This document shows, piece by piece, positions 41,481 through 49,723 of a DNA stretch of 64,000 bases. Below the pieces are notes generated by a model. That model did not search any database and was not told the origin of the DNA. It was given only the letters and a program-made list of their open reading frames with translations. Position numbers and translations under genes: made by a program. This DNA comes from Pseudocoprococcus catus (lineage in GTDB: Bacteria > Bacillota > Clostridia > Lachnospirales > Lachnospiraceae), in the NCBI RefSeq assembly GCF_019734885.1, contig NZ_JAAXCM010000020.1:357557-421556 (forward strand), given 5' to 3'. Position 1 is the stretch's first letter, and each line of letters starts with the position of its first letter.

Positions 41481-43347
41481 AAAGGCAAATCTGGATGACA
41501 CAGTTGTCAACATCAAAAAGGATTCTTCCGATGACTTTAATCTGCTTTCTGGTGACGAGATGATGGATTATGTGCCGGGAGTTGATGATGTGGATCACTT
41601 TGATTTTGATGAAAGTGATATTGAGCACTATCGGAAGCTGAATGAACAGGAAGCAGTCGAACGTGACAGACGCAGAAAACAGCGTGCGGCAGAAAAACAG
41701 TGGATAGCGCAGAATCAGCAGCGTACAGAAAAACAGCGGGCAGCGCAGAATCAGCAGCGTACAGAAAAATTGGATGAACAACCGCAGGAAAAGAGACAGA
41801 ATAAACAGGCCGGCAAGGCCGCAGCAAAAGAGGTTCCTGTGAAGAAGACGAATACAAAGAAGCAAAAGCGGCGGGGCAGAAAAAAGGACGATCTGGATAT
41901 TGATGATACCGAACTGCGCCGTGAACTCAGTGAAAAGAAACGTACCAACAAAGAGATCATGCGTATCACTTACGTGATGATGATCCTGTTTTTTGGTATG
42001 ATCGGTTATTTTATTTATTTTGATGGTGTGACAAGCAAAGAAGTGATCAACAATCCCCATAACAGTCGATTGGCCAAGATGGCAGACAGTGTAGTAAGAG
42101 GTGAGATTCTTTCGGCGGACGGAGAGGTTTTGGCAGAATCAATTAAGGATGACAACGGGAATTATTACCGTTACTATCCGTATGGCTGTACTTTTGCGCA
42201 TGTTGTAGGTACCAGCGATGTGAATAAGTCAGGTGTTGAGCTGACGGCAGATTATAATCTGATCACATCAGATATTCAGCCTGTGCAGAAGATCATCAAT
42301 GAGATTAGCGGACAGAAGAATCCGGCGGACAATGTGGTAACGACACTGAATGCGAATCTGCAGCAGGTGGCTCATGATGCACTGGGAGAGCGGGAAGGTG
42401 CTGTTGTTGCTATTGAGCCGTCTACAGGCAAGGTTCTTGCCATGGTCTCAAAACCGGACTACGATCCGAATTCGCTTGTTGACAATTATCAGGATATTAT
42501 CAGTGATGAAAACAGTAAAGTATTGTTGAATCAGTCAACGCAGGGGCTTTTTGTCCCGGGATCCATATTCAAAATCGTCACATCGCTGGCATATCTGAGA
42601 AGCGGCGGAGATCCGGATAATTACAGCTATTACTGTGATGGTTCCATTTCAGTGAATTCTGATGACGGTGATAGTTATATTAAGTGTTATGGCGGAGAAG
42701 AGCATGGGCAGGTGGATTTGCTGGAGTCTTTTGCAGAGTCCTGTAATTCGTCTTTTGCAAATCTTGGATTATCCATCAGTGTTGACAAGATGAATGAAGT
42801 TGCCAATTCTCTGCTTTTTAATCAGGCACTGCCGACGAAATTTACAACTGCTAAGAGCCAGTTTGGATTGTCCTCAACGGACAGTCAGTGGCAGATTGGT
42901 GCAACAGCCATCGGCCAGGGCAATACAACAATTTCTCCGATCCATGCAACGATGATTGTGAGTGCAATCGCCAACGGCGGTACACTGATGGAACCGTATG
43001 TGATTGATGAAGTTCAGAATACAGAAGGCAATGCAGTTGAAAAATATGAACCGGAAAGCTGCGGTGCATTGGTGTCATCTTCTGAAGCTTCAAGGCTGAC
43101 AGAGATGATGAAGGCAGTTGTCAGTGAGGGTACCGGTTATAAGCTTTCAGGCAGGGATTATTCTGTTGCCGGCAAGACAGGTACAGCAGAGGTTGTCGGA
43201 AGAGGCAATAATGCATGGTTTGTTGGTTTTGCACCGGCAGACGATCCAAAGATTGCTATCTGCGTGCTGGTGGAAGATGCAGGCACAGCCAGCAGTGAAG
43301 CGGTACCGATTGCCGGTGAGATTCTGGATGCTTATCTGGATAATTAG
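41422..43347 (+). CDS. Class B penicillin-binding protein (transpeptidase) with long cytoplasmic tail
   Basis: The 641-residue protein crosslinks peptidoglycan. It has an unusually long charged cytoplasmic tail (residues 1-180), one helix (about 182-200), and a transpeptidase domain with SIFK (381-384), SCN (440-442) and KTG (585-587). The tail holds two copies of AQNQQRTEK (28-base direct repeat at 41706-41733 and 41742-41769, period 36). The start is TTG 41422, six bases behind a perfect AAGGAGGTGA inside the SEDS gene. The overlap suggests translational coupling. It lacks a clear N-terminal PASTA or transglycosylase region. Confidence 0.92.
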   Translation: MKKNDENQNSDSGLTRRIYKKANLDDTVVNIKKDSSDDFNLLSGDEMMDYVPGVDDVDHFDFDESDIEHYRKLNEQEAVERDRRRKQRAAEKQWIAQNQQRTEKQRAAQNQQRTEKLDEQPQEKRQNKQAGKAAAKEVPVKKTNTKKQKRRGRKKDDLDIDDTELRRELSEKKRTNKEIMRITYVMMILFFGMIGYFIYFDGVTSKEVINNPHNSRLAKMADSVVRGEILSADGEVLAESIKDDNGNYYRYYPYGCTFAHVVGTSDVNKSGVELTADYNLITSDIQPVQKIINEISGQKNPADNVVTTLNANLQQVAHDALGEREGAVVAIEPSTGKVLAMVSKPDYDPNSLVDNYQDIISDENSKVLLNQSTQGLFVPGSIFKIVTSLAYLRSGGDPDNYSYYCDGSISVNSDDGDSYIKCYGGEEHGQVDLLESFAESCNSSFANLGLSISVDKMNEVANSLLFNQALPTKFTTAKSQFGLSSTDSQWQIGATAIGQGNTTISPIHATMIVSAIANGGTLMEPYVIDEVQNTEGNAVEKYEPESCGALVSSSEASRLTEMMKAVVSEGTGYKLSGRDYSVAGKTGTAEVVGRGNNAWFVGFAPADDPKIAICVLVEDAGTASSEAVPIAGEILDAYLDN

Positions 43348-43395
43348 CATTTGCATATTCATTGGCAAACAACTACTTAAAATCCTGTGATGCTG

Positions 43396-43424
43396 TTGTA
43401 AAATACAGAAAATCATTGTATACT
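43396..43424 (+). promoter_or_regulatory. Promoter of the NUDIX gene
   Basis: TTGTAA (43396-43401) and TATACT (43419-43424) are spaced by 17 bases, 50 bases before the NUDIX start codon. Confidence 0.6.
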
Positions 43425-43473
43425 AATAATCAGAATACTTGATGGACACACCAATGAGCAGGGAGGAATTGCG

Positions 43474-43926
43474 ATGACAAAGGCAACGAGCTGTGGCGGT
43501 GTGGTTATATTCAGAGGTAAGATCCTTTTACTGTATAAGAATTACAGGAACAAATACGAAGGATGGGTATTACCAAAAGGTACTGTTGAGGCAGGCGAGG
43601 AATTTAAGGAAACAGCACTCAGAGAAGTCAAAGAAGAAACAGGTGTAGACGCATCTATTGTTAAATATGTAGGTAAGAGCCAGTACAGCTTTAACACATC
43701 CCAGGATGTGGTGATGAAAGAGGTGCATTGGTATTTGATGATGTCTGACAGCTATTTCAGCAAACCACAGCGTGAAGAGTATTTCGTGGATTCGGGATAT
43801 TACAAGTATCACGAAGCGTATCATTTACTGAAATTTACGAATGAGAGGCAGATCCTTGAGAAGGCTTACAGTGAATATATAGAATTCAGGAAAAGCAATC
43901 TCTGGGGAAGCAAAAAGTATTATTGA
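43474..43926 (+). CDS. NUDIX hydrolase
   Basis: The 150-residue enzyme has a complete NUDIX box: GTVEAGEEFKETALREV then KEETGV (about residues 35-57), fitting GX5EX7REUXEEXGU exactly. It would hydrolyse a nucleoside diphosphate linked to another group; AP4A-type or bis-phosphate substrates are common for such small stand-alone members. The C-terminal part (YKYHEAYHLLKFTNERQIL) resembles AP4A hydrolase-like proteins, but the substrate is not certain. Good site GGGAGG precedes the ATG. It has its own promoter and is followed by a long structured spacer. Confidence 0.88.
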   Translation: MTKATSCGGVVIFRGKILLLYKNYRNKYEGWVLPKGTVEAGEEFKETALREVKEETGVDASIVKYVGKSQYSFNTSQDVVMKEVHWYLMMSDSYFSKPQREEYFVDSGYYKYHEAYHLLKFTNERQILEKAYSEYIEFRKSNLWGSKKYY

Positions 43927-43953
43927 TCTGTCATGGGGCAGAACACACAGAAG

Positions 43954-44020
43954 AGGGGATGTTGTAAAATGCGGACAAGCCATGAAAGCTGTCCGGGCGG
44001 CATATGTTACGACATCCCCT
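43954..44020. other. Two-stem structured spacer between NUDIX and PPK2 genes
   Basis: AGGGGATGTTGTAA (43954-43967) pairs with TTACGACATCCCCT (44007-44020), one G-U apart. Inside it CGGACA (43972-43977) pairs with TGTCCG (43990-43995). Only a short T pair follows, so it is a poor terminator; a structured RNA or a terminator with a long arm are both possible. Confidence 0.5.
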
Positions 44021-44114
44021 TGTCGTTTATGGATTACTTGTGAATGCTCTGTTCCGATGAATGTTTAGATTTATTTCCTCCCCTGATACCTGTTTAGTTA
44101 AGAAGGAGAATACA

Positions 44115-45611
44115 ATGCTTGGTGAAGTTGATTTAAATAAAAATCTTTCAAAAAAAGAATATAAAGAAATGATGGATGTGCTGGCTCCGAAATTTTCAGC
44201 TCTTCAGCGTGAAGCAAGAAAGAAAGGTCTGCCTGTGATGATCGTATTTGAAGGGTGGGGGGCATCCGGGAAAGGAACACTGATCAATCGACTGATACAG
44301 CCCCTTGATCCGCGGGGATTTAAGGTATTTACTGTTCAGGAAGAGAATGAGGAAGAACGGATGCATCCATTTTTGTGGCGATTCTGGACGAAGACACCGC
44401 AGAAGGGGCGTATTCATATTTTTGACAGAAGCTGGTATCGTCGTGTGATCACAGAGCAGATGGATCAGCCGATGTCCCAGAAGAAACTTGCTTCTTCTTA
44501 TCAGCAGATACTTTCTTTTGAAGAACAGTTGGCGGCGGATGGCACATTGATCATCAAGTTCTTTCTGCATATTTCGGCGGATGAACAGGAGAAGCGGCTT
44601 AAGAAACTGGAGCGTTCGCCGGAGACAAAATGGAGGGTGACAAAGGCCGACTGGAAGCATTTTAAACAGTATAAGGGTTATTTTCCGATGTATGATTATA
44701 TGCTGGAACAAACGGATATGGCATGGGCACCGTGGCATGTAATCGAGGCAATGGACCGCGAATATGCAGCATTGAAAGTGATGGCAGTGGCTGCAAAGAT
44801 GATGGAGGAACGGCTTCGTAAAATGGATCGTGTCAAACAGTCGGAAAAAGAGGCAGAGAAAGCTTCCGATGTGCCTTTGGATTTTCAAGAGACAGTGAGA
44901 ACTTCTGTTTTGGATGGCGTGGATATGAGTCTTTCGATGACGAAGGAAGCGTACAAAAAGCGGCTTGCACAGCTGCAGGATGAGTTAATGCGGCTGCATA
45001 ATGAGATGTATCTGAAGAGAATTCCGGTTGTTGTGGCACTGGAGGGCTGGGATGCGGCCGGTAAAGGCGGTGCGATTAAACGTTTGACGGAACCGCTGGA
45101 TCCCCGTGGATATGAAGTTGTTCCTACGGCAGCACCGAATGACATTGAGAAAGCCCATCATTATTTATGGCGGTTCTGGAAGGAAATGCCGAAGGATGGC
45201 CATATGACGATTTTTGACAGAACATGGTACGGTCGTGTGATGGTAGAAAGGATCGAAGGCTTCTGCAGTCAGAATGAATGGCGTCGTGCTTACAGGGAAA
45301 TCAATCAGATGGAGCAGAATCTGACCGACCATGGTGTGGTTGTTCTGAAGTTCTGGCTTCAGATTGATAAGGATGAGCAGGAGCGGCGTTTTAAGGAGCG
45401 GATGGAAGATCCGGAGAAACAGTGGAAGATTACAGATGAGGACTGGCGCAACCGCGGAAAGTGGGATGAATATGTCAAGGCAGTAGATGAGATGATTTTG
45501 CGTACATCTACAACTTGTGCACCATGGACCATTGTTGAGGCCAATTCCAAATATTATGCACGAATTAAGATTCTTGAGACGGTGGTTCGGGCTCTAAAGA
45601 AGAGAGTATGA
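44115..45611 (+). CDS. pap: Polyphosphate:AMP phosphotransferase (two-domain PPK2)
   Basis: The 498-residue protein contains two PPK2 domains in tandem. The first has Walker A GWGASGKGT (47-55) and FDRSWYRR (103-110); the second has GWDAAGKGG (311-319) and FDRTWYGRV. This layout is that of class II PPK2/PAP enzymes, which phosphorylate AMP to ADP with polyphosphate. The second domain carries the catalytic signature more completely, the first is usual for structural or regulatory roles in this family. ATG 44115 follows AAGGAG; the longer frame to 44061 is rejected. Confidence 0.93.
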   Translation: MLGEVDLNKNLSKKEYKEMMDVLAPKFSALQREARKKGLPVMIVFEGWGASGKGTLINRLIQPLDPRGFKVFTVQEENEEERMHPFLWRFWTKTPQKGRIHIFDRSWYRRVITEQMDQPMSQKKLASSYQQILSFEEQLAADGTLIIKFFLHISADEQEKRLKKLERSPETKWRVTKADWKHFKQYKGYFPMYDYMLEQTDMAWAPWHVIEAMDREYAALKVMAVAAKMMEERLRKMDRVKQSEKEAEKASDVPLDFQETVRTSVLDGVDMSLSMTKEAYKKRLAQLQDELMRLHNEMYLKRIPVVVALEGWDAAGKGGAIKRLTEPLDPRGYEVVPTAAPNDIEKAHHYLWRFWKEMPKDGHMTIFDRTWYGRVMVERIEGFCSQNEWRRAYREINQMEQNLTDHGVVVLKFWLQIDKDEQERRFKERMEDPEKQWKITDEDWRNRGKWDEYVKAVDEMILRTSTTCAPWTIVEANSKYYARIKILETVVRALKKRV

Positions 45612-45661
45612 GTTAAATCAACACACTTGAAAAATTAACATAAGAAAAATTAATTTATCCA

Positions 45662-45690
45662 TTGCATTCTGATAAAAAGTATTGTACAAT
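45662..45690 (+). promoter_or_regulatory. Promoter of the tRNA-Arg gene
   Basis: TTGCAT (45662-45667) and TACAAT (45685-45690) are spaced by 17 bases; the tRNA 5' end lies seven bases after the -10 box. Confidence 0.65.
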
Positions 45691-45697
45691 AACAATT

Positions 45698-45769
45698 GCA
45701 TCTGTAGCTCAGTGGATAGAGCAACGGTTTCCGGAGCCGTGTGCGAGGGTTCGATTCCCTTCAGGTGTA
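45698..45769 (+). tRNA. tRNA-Arg (anticodon CCG)
   Basis: A full cloverleaf can be drawn: acceptor GCATCTG (45698-45704) with CAGGTGT (45762-45768), D stem GCTC/GAGC, anticodon stem ACGGT/GCCGT with loop TTCCGGA giving CCG at the anticodon, and T stem GAGGG/CCCTT with loop TTCGATT. The discriminator is A and CCA is not encoded. A T run follows, acting as terminator. Confidence 0.93.
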
Positions 45770-45826
45770 TTTTTTATATAGAATGCTTTGAAAGATATGA
45801 TTGAATAAATGGAGGAAGAAATAGGA

Positions 45827-46720
45827 ATGCGTAATTCATTAGATGATAGAGATATAGAAAACGGGCGCAGTGGATCTGCCGGCAGCAGACGGAATGCAGT
45901 GATGAACCGAAACAGCATATTGATCATTATATTGTCAGTAATCGTTGTTGTTGCAGCAGTGGCGGGACTTGCTGTGAACCTTGGAGGTAAGGAGTCTACG
46001 AAGAAGAATCCTTCTTCAACGTCAGATAGTGCCAAGGCGGAGTCATCGGTAAGTATCGATGAGAATACCAATGCCCTTGAGGAGAATAAGTATCCTGAAG
46101 TGAGTGAGCTGATCGCCAACTACCGTAAGGCATTTAAGGAAGGGGATACAGATCTTCTGAAGAAAGTCTATAATTCTGATCAGGAGATCAATGCAGACGT
46201 ACTGACTGCGACATCTCAGATTATTGAAGATTATAAGAATACACAGTACTATACAAAGCGTGGATTGAATTCAGGAGAATATGTTGTTTTTGTTTATGAT
46301 GAACTGAAGCTTGCAGATATCAAGACACTGGCACCAAATCTTTCTGTTTTCTATGTGAAGACAGAAGACGACGGTTCATTATATATTTACCGTGGTGACT
46401 ATAATGCAGCATCCGGTTCATTCGAATATGATGAGAAAACACAGAACTACATTAACCAGCTTTATCAGGATCAGGATGTCATGGAGCTTATTTCCACAGT
46501 GAATACGAAGATGGACAGTGCCTGTGCGAATGATTCAAGTCTGATGGAATTTATGCAGAAGGTACGTTCCAAGACAAAAGTGACAGATACATCTTCAGCT
46601 GAGACCGATGATACATCTTCAACTGAATCGGGACAGTCTGAGACAGAATCACAGACTGGGACCGAGTCAGCCAGTGAGACAGAATCACAGACTGATGGCA
46701 GTGATGCTGCACAGAACTAA
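45827..46720 (+). CDS. Membrane-anchored extracytoplasmic protein of unknown function
   Basis: The 297-residue protein has a short polar cytoplasmic N terminus, one transmembrane helix (about residues 28-51), a Ser/Lys linker, a soluble domain (about residues 85-235; PEVSELIANYRKAFKEGDTD...) that looks like a SnoaL/NTF2-like alpha-beta fold, and a Thr/Ser/Glu-rich tail with two copies of SETESQT. I do not recognise a family. ATG 45827 is chosen; ATG 45809 overlaps the GGAGGA site. A perfect terminator follows at 46738. Confidence 0.7.
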   Translation: MRNSLDDRDIENGRSGSAGSRRNAVMNRNSILIIILSVIVVVAAVAGLAVNLGGKESTKKNPSSTSDSAKAESSVSIDENTNALEENKYPEVSELIANYRKAFKEGDTDLLKKVYNSDQEINADVLTATSQIIEDYKNTQYYTKRGLNSGEYVVFVYDELKLADIKTLAPNLSVFYVKTEDDGSLYIYRGDYNAASGSFEYDEKTQNYINQLYQDQDVMELISTVNTKMDSACANDSSLMEFMQKVRSKTKVTDTSSAETDDTSSTESGQSETESQTGTESASETESQTDGSDAAQN

Positions 46721-46737
46721 ATGGATGAACGAAGGAT

Positions 46738-46777
46738 AAGAGCTTTTGCTGAAGAGAAATGCAGCAAAAGCTCTTTT
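46738..46777 (+). terminator. Terminator after the anchored protein gene
   Basis: AAGAGCTTTTGCTG (46738-46751) pairs perfectly with CAGCAAAAGCTCTT (46762-46775), followed by a short T stretch. Confidence 0.88.
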
Positions 46778-46797
46778 GTGTGATAGGGATAACAGAT

Positions 46798-47583
46798 ATG
46801 AGTGGTTTTAAGAAAGATATGCTGCATGAGAATGCGAATAAGGAAGATGTCCGTCTGAACAGATTCTTAAGTGATGCGGGCTTTTGCTCCAGAAGAGAGG
46901 CTGACCGGCTGATTGAAGCCGGACGAGTGACAGTGGACGGCGTGAGAGCTGAGTTGGGAACGAGAGTAAGAAAAGGACAGAAGGTCAGGGTCGGCAGCCA
47001 GCTGATCAGGCAGAATGACAGGATGGTGCTGATCGCCTTTAATAAACCAAGAGGCATTGTCTGTACAACGGACAGAATCCGGGAGAAGAACAATATTATT
47101 GATTATATTCATTATCCCGAGAGAATTTATCCAATTGGACGTCTGGATAAGGAATCTGAGGGATTAATCCTTCTGACGAATGATGGAACGATTGTCAATC
47201 ATATTCTGAAAGCCAGTCAGTATCATGAGAAGGAATATATTGTCCGGGTGAATAAGAAGATTACGGATGATTTTATACAGGGAATGTCAAAGGGTGTGCC
47301 GATTCTTGATACGGTGACACGACCGTGTACACTGCGAAGGATGGATGATTATACATTTTCAATTATTCTGACACAGGGTTTGAATCGTCAGATACGTTAT
47401 ATGTGCAGATATTTTGATTATCACGTAACGAAACTCAAGAGAGTCCGCGTGATGAATATTCGTCTGGGTAATCTGCCCATAGGCAAATGGCGGGACGTTA
47501 CACCGGAAGAGCTTGAGACTTTGAAGCAGCAGTTTATCGACAATCAGCGACAGAACCAGATAAAGCGGAGGAAGAGCAGATGA
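46798..47583 (+). CDS. rluF: RluF-like pseudouridine synthase
   Basis: The 261-residue protein has an S4 domain (about residues 18-65; VRLNRFLSDAGFCSRREADRLI) and an RsuA/RluB/E/F pseudouridine synthase domain with catalytic Asp in IGRLDKESEGLILLTND and GLNRQIRYMCRYF. The latter and the length fit RluF, which modifies 23S rRNA U2604 (E. coli numbering) and tRNA-Tyr. ATG 46798 is chosen over a longer frame (46759) that runs through the upstream terminator. The Shine-Dalgarno sequence (AGGGATA) is moderate. ligA overlaps the stop by four bases. Confidence 0.88.
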   Translation: MSGFKKDMLHENANKEDVRLNRFLSDAGFCSRREADRLIEAGRVTVDGVRAELGTRVRKGQKVRVGSQLIRQNDRMVLIAFNKPRGIVCTTDRIREKNNIIDYIHYPERIYPIGRLDKESEGLILLTNDGTIVNHILKASQYHEKEYIVRVNKKITDDFIQGMSKGVPILDTVTRPCTLRRMDDYTFSIILTQGLNRQIRYMCRYFDYHVTKLKRVRVMNIRLGNLPIGKWRDVTPEELETLKQQFIDNQRQNQIKRRKSR

Positions 47584-49544
47584 CATCAAAGGCAGATAGA
47601 ATCAAAGAGTTGACAGAAATCCTGAATCGGGCATCGAAGGCTTACTATATGCAGGATACAGAGATTATGAGCAATTACGAATATGATGCCCTTTATGATG
47701 AACTTGTGCAGCTTGAAAAAGAGACGGGGATTACTTTGAGCAACAGTCCGACGATTCATGTCGGATATGAAGTAGTGAGTGAATTGCCGAAGGAAGAACA
47801 TGAATACCCGATGCTGTCATTGGACAAGACAAAGGATGTTCAGACGTTGTCGGATTGGCTGGGAGATCAGATGGGTGTTCTTTCCTGGAAGATGGACGGC
47901 CTGACGATTGTATTAACTTATGATAACGGAGAACTGGTCAAGGCGGTGACTAGGGGCAATGGCTATGTTGGAGAAGTTATTACCAACAATGCGAAGGTAT
48001 TTAAGAATGTACCTCATCGGATTGCGTTCAAAGGGAAACTGACGCTGCGCGGTGAAGCCGTTATCAAGTATTCTGATTTCAATGCACTGAACAATCAGAT
48101 AGAGGACAGTGAAGCAAAATACAAAAACCCGCGTAATCTCTGCAGCGGTTCCGTCCGTCAGCTGAACAATGCGGTGACTGCGGAGCGGAATGTTTTCTTT
48201 TTCGCTTTCACACTTGTTGTTGCTGAGGGAGAAGATTTTCATAATTCCAGAATGCAGCAGTTTGAATGGCTGAGATCCCAGGGATTTGATGTGGTGGAAC
48301 ATGTACAGGTGGACAGAGAAAGTCTGCCGTCATATGTATCCCAATTTGCAGAAAGAATTACAGAGAATGATTTTCCATCAGATGGACTTGTACTGATTTT
48401 GGAAGATATTGCCTATGGTGAATCACTTGGAACAACGGCCAAGTTCCCCCGTAATGCCATTGCTTTCAAATGGGCGGATGAGATCAGAGAGACCCATTTG
48501 CTGGATGTGGAATGGAGTGCATCAAGAACAGGATTGATCAATCCAATTGCTGTATTTGAGCCGGTGGAGCTGGAAGGAACGACAGTATCAAGGGCAAGTT
48601 TGCATAATATCAGCATTTTGAGAGCATTGCAGTTGGGCCGGGGCGATTTGATCCAGGTATACAAGGCGAATATGATCATTCCTCAGATTGCTGAGAATCT
48701 CACAAGAAGTGACAGCCTTGAGATTCCATCTGTCTGTCCTGTCTGTGGTGAGACAACAGAGATCAGAAGCCTGAATGATGTGTCTTCCCTGTATTGCCTG
48801 AATGAGGAATGCCCGGCAAAGCATGTTAAGCAGTTTTCACTTTTTGTCAGCAGGGATGCGTTTAATATTGAAGGTATGTCAGAAGCAACATTGGAGAAAC
48901 TGATACAGCATGGATTCCTTCATGAGCCGGCTGATCTTTTTCATCTGGATAATTATCATGATGAGATTGTGCAGCTGGATGGTTTCGGCGAAAAGTCGTA
49001 TCAGCGTTTAATGGCATCTGTTCAAAAGGCAAGAAAGATTACACTGGCTAAATTAATCTACAGTCTTGGTATTTTGAATATCGGTCTTTCTAATGCCAGA
49101 TTGCTGTGCCGGCATTACAAAAACGACCTTCAGGCGCTAATGTCGGCGTCAACAGAAGAATTGACAGCGATTGACGGAATTGGTCCTGTTATTGCCGGCA
49201 GCTTTACGGATTATTTTGCGGATGAGCATCACAAAAAGGAATTAGAGGATCTCCTTGGCGAAGTGGAGATCGAGCAGGAGAATTTTGAAGCAGAGGATCG
49301 TATTTTCGATGGAAAGATTTTTGTCATTACCGGTTCACTGGAACATTTCAAAAATAGAAATGCGCTGAAAGAGCTCTTGGAGGAGAAAGGAGCCAAAGTG
49401 GCAGGTTCCGTATCATCTAAGACGAGTTACCTCATCAATAATGATGCGGCATCGGCTTCATCAAAGAATAAAAAAGCACGTGAGCTGGGTGTGTCGGTCA
49501 TCACAGAAGAGGAATTGATGGCACTGATGGGCAAAGCGGAGTAA
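47580..49544 (+). CDS. ligA: NAD-dependent DNA ligase LigA, divergent
   Basis: The 654-residue ligase seals nicks with NAD+. It has domain Ia (AYYMQDTEIMSNYEYDALYDEL), the adenylation Lys104 in SWKMDGL, an OB domain, a four-Cys Zn finger (CPVCGE...YCLNEECP, near residues 384-410), helix-hairpin-helix repeats and a C-terminal BRCT domain. Compared by eye with E. coli LigA, the Glu two residues before the Lys (E113) is Ser102, and the GDG and GED that follow are GNG and GEV. It may be a second, diverged ligase. It overlaps rluF by four bases. Confidence 0.88.
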   Translation: MTSKADRIKELTEILNRASKAYYMQDTEIMSNYEYDALYDELVQLEKETGITLSNSPTIHVGYEVVSELPKEEHEYPMLSLDKTKDVQTLSDWLGDQMGVLSWKMDGLTIVLTYDNGELVKAVTRGNGYVGEVITNNAKVFKNVPHRIAFKGKLTLRGEAVIKYSDFNALNNQIEDSEAKYKNPRNLCSGSVRQLNNAVTAERNVFFFAFTLVVAEGEDFHNSRMQQFEWLRSQGFDVVEHVQVDRESLPSYVSQFAERITENDFPSDGLVLILEDIAYGESLGTTAKFPRNAIAFKWADEIRETHLLDVEWSASRTGLINPIAVFEPVELEGTTVSRASLHNISILRALQLGRGDLIQVYKANMIIPQIAENLTRSDSLEIPSVCPVCGETTEIRSLNDVSSLYCLNEECPAKHVKQFSLFVSRDAFNIEGMSEATLEKLIQHGFLHEPADLFHLDNYHDEIVQLDGFGEKSYQRLMASVQKARKITLAKLIYSLGILNIGLSNARLLCRHYKNDLQALMSASTEELTAIDGIGPVIAGSFTDYFADEHHKKELEDLLGEVEIEQENFEAEDRIFDGKIFVITGSLEHFKNRNALKELLEEKGAKVAGSVSSKTSYLINNDAASASSKNKKARELGVSVITEEELMALMGKAE

Positions 49545-49581
49545 TGTGCCAATTTTCCTACCAAAATAGTATGAAAAAGTC

Positions 49582-49610
49582 TTGACGAATATGTTATGAA
49601 ATGTTAATAT
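49582..49610 (+). promoter_or_regulatory. Promoter of the nifS-nifU-mnmA operon
   Basis: TTGACG (49582-49587) and TAATAT (49605-49610) are spaced by 17 bases, in an AT-rich 179-base gap. The leader before nifS would be about 110 bases. No IscR-like palindrome was recognised. Confidence 0.55.
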
Positions 49611-49723
49611 AAAAAGGCAAGTTTTCATAAAAATAAGGGACATATTAACATAGACAATTTCATTGCATATGTATAAGATATGCCGCCAATGATAAAATTT
49701 GAATAATTGAAGGAGATGAGCAA

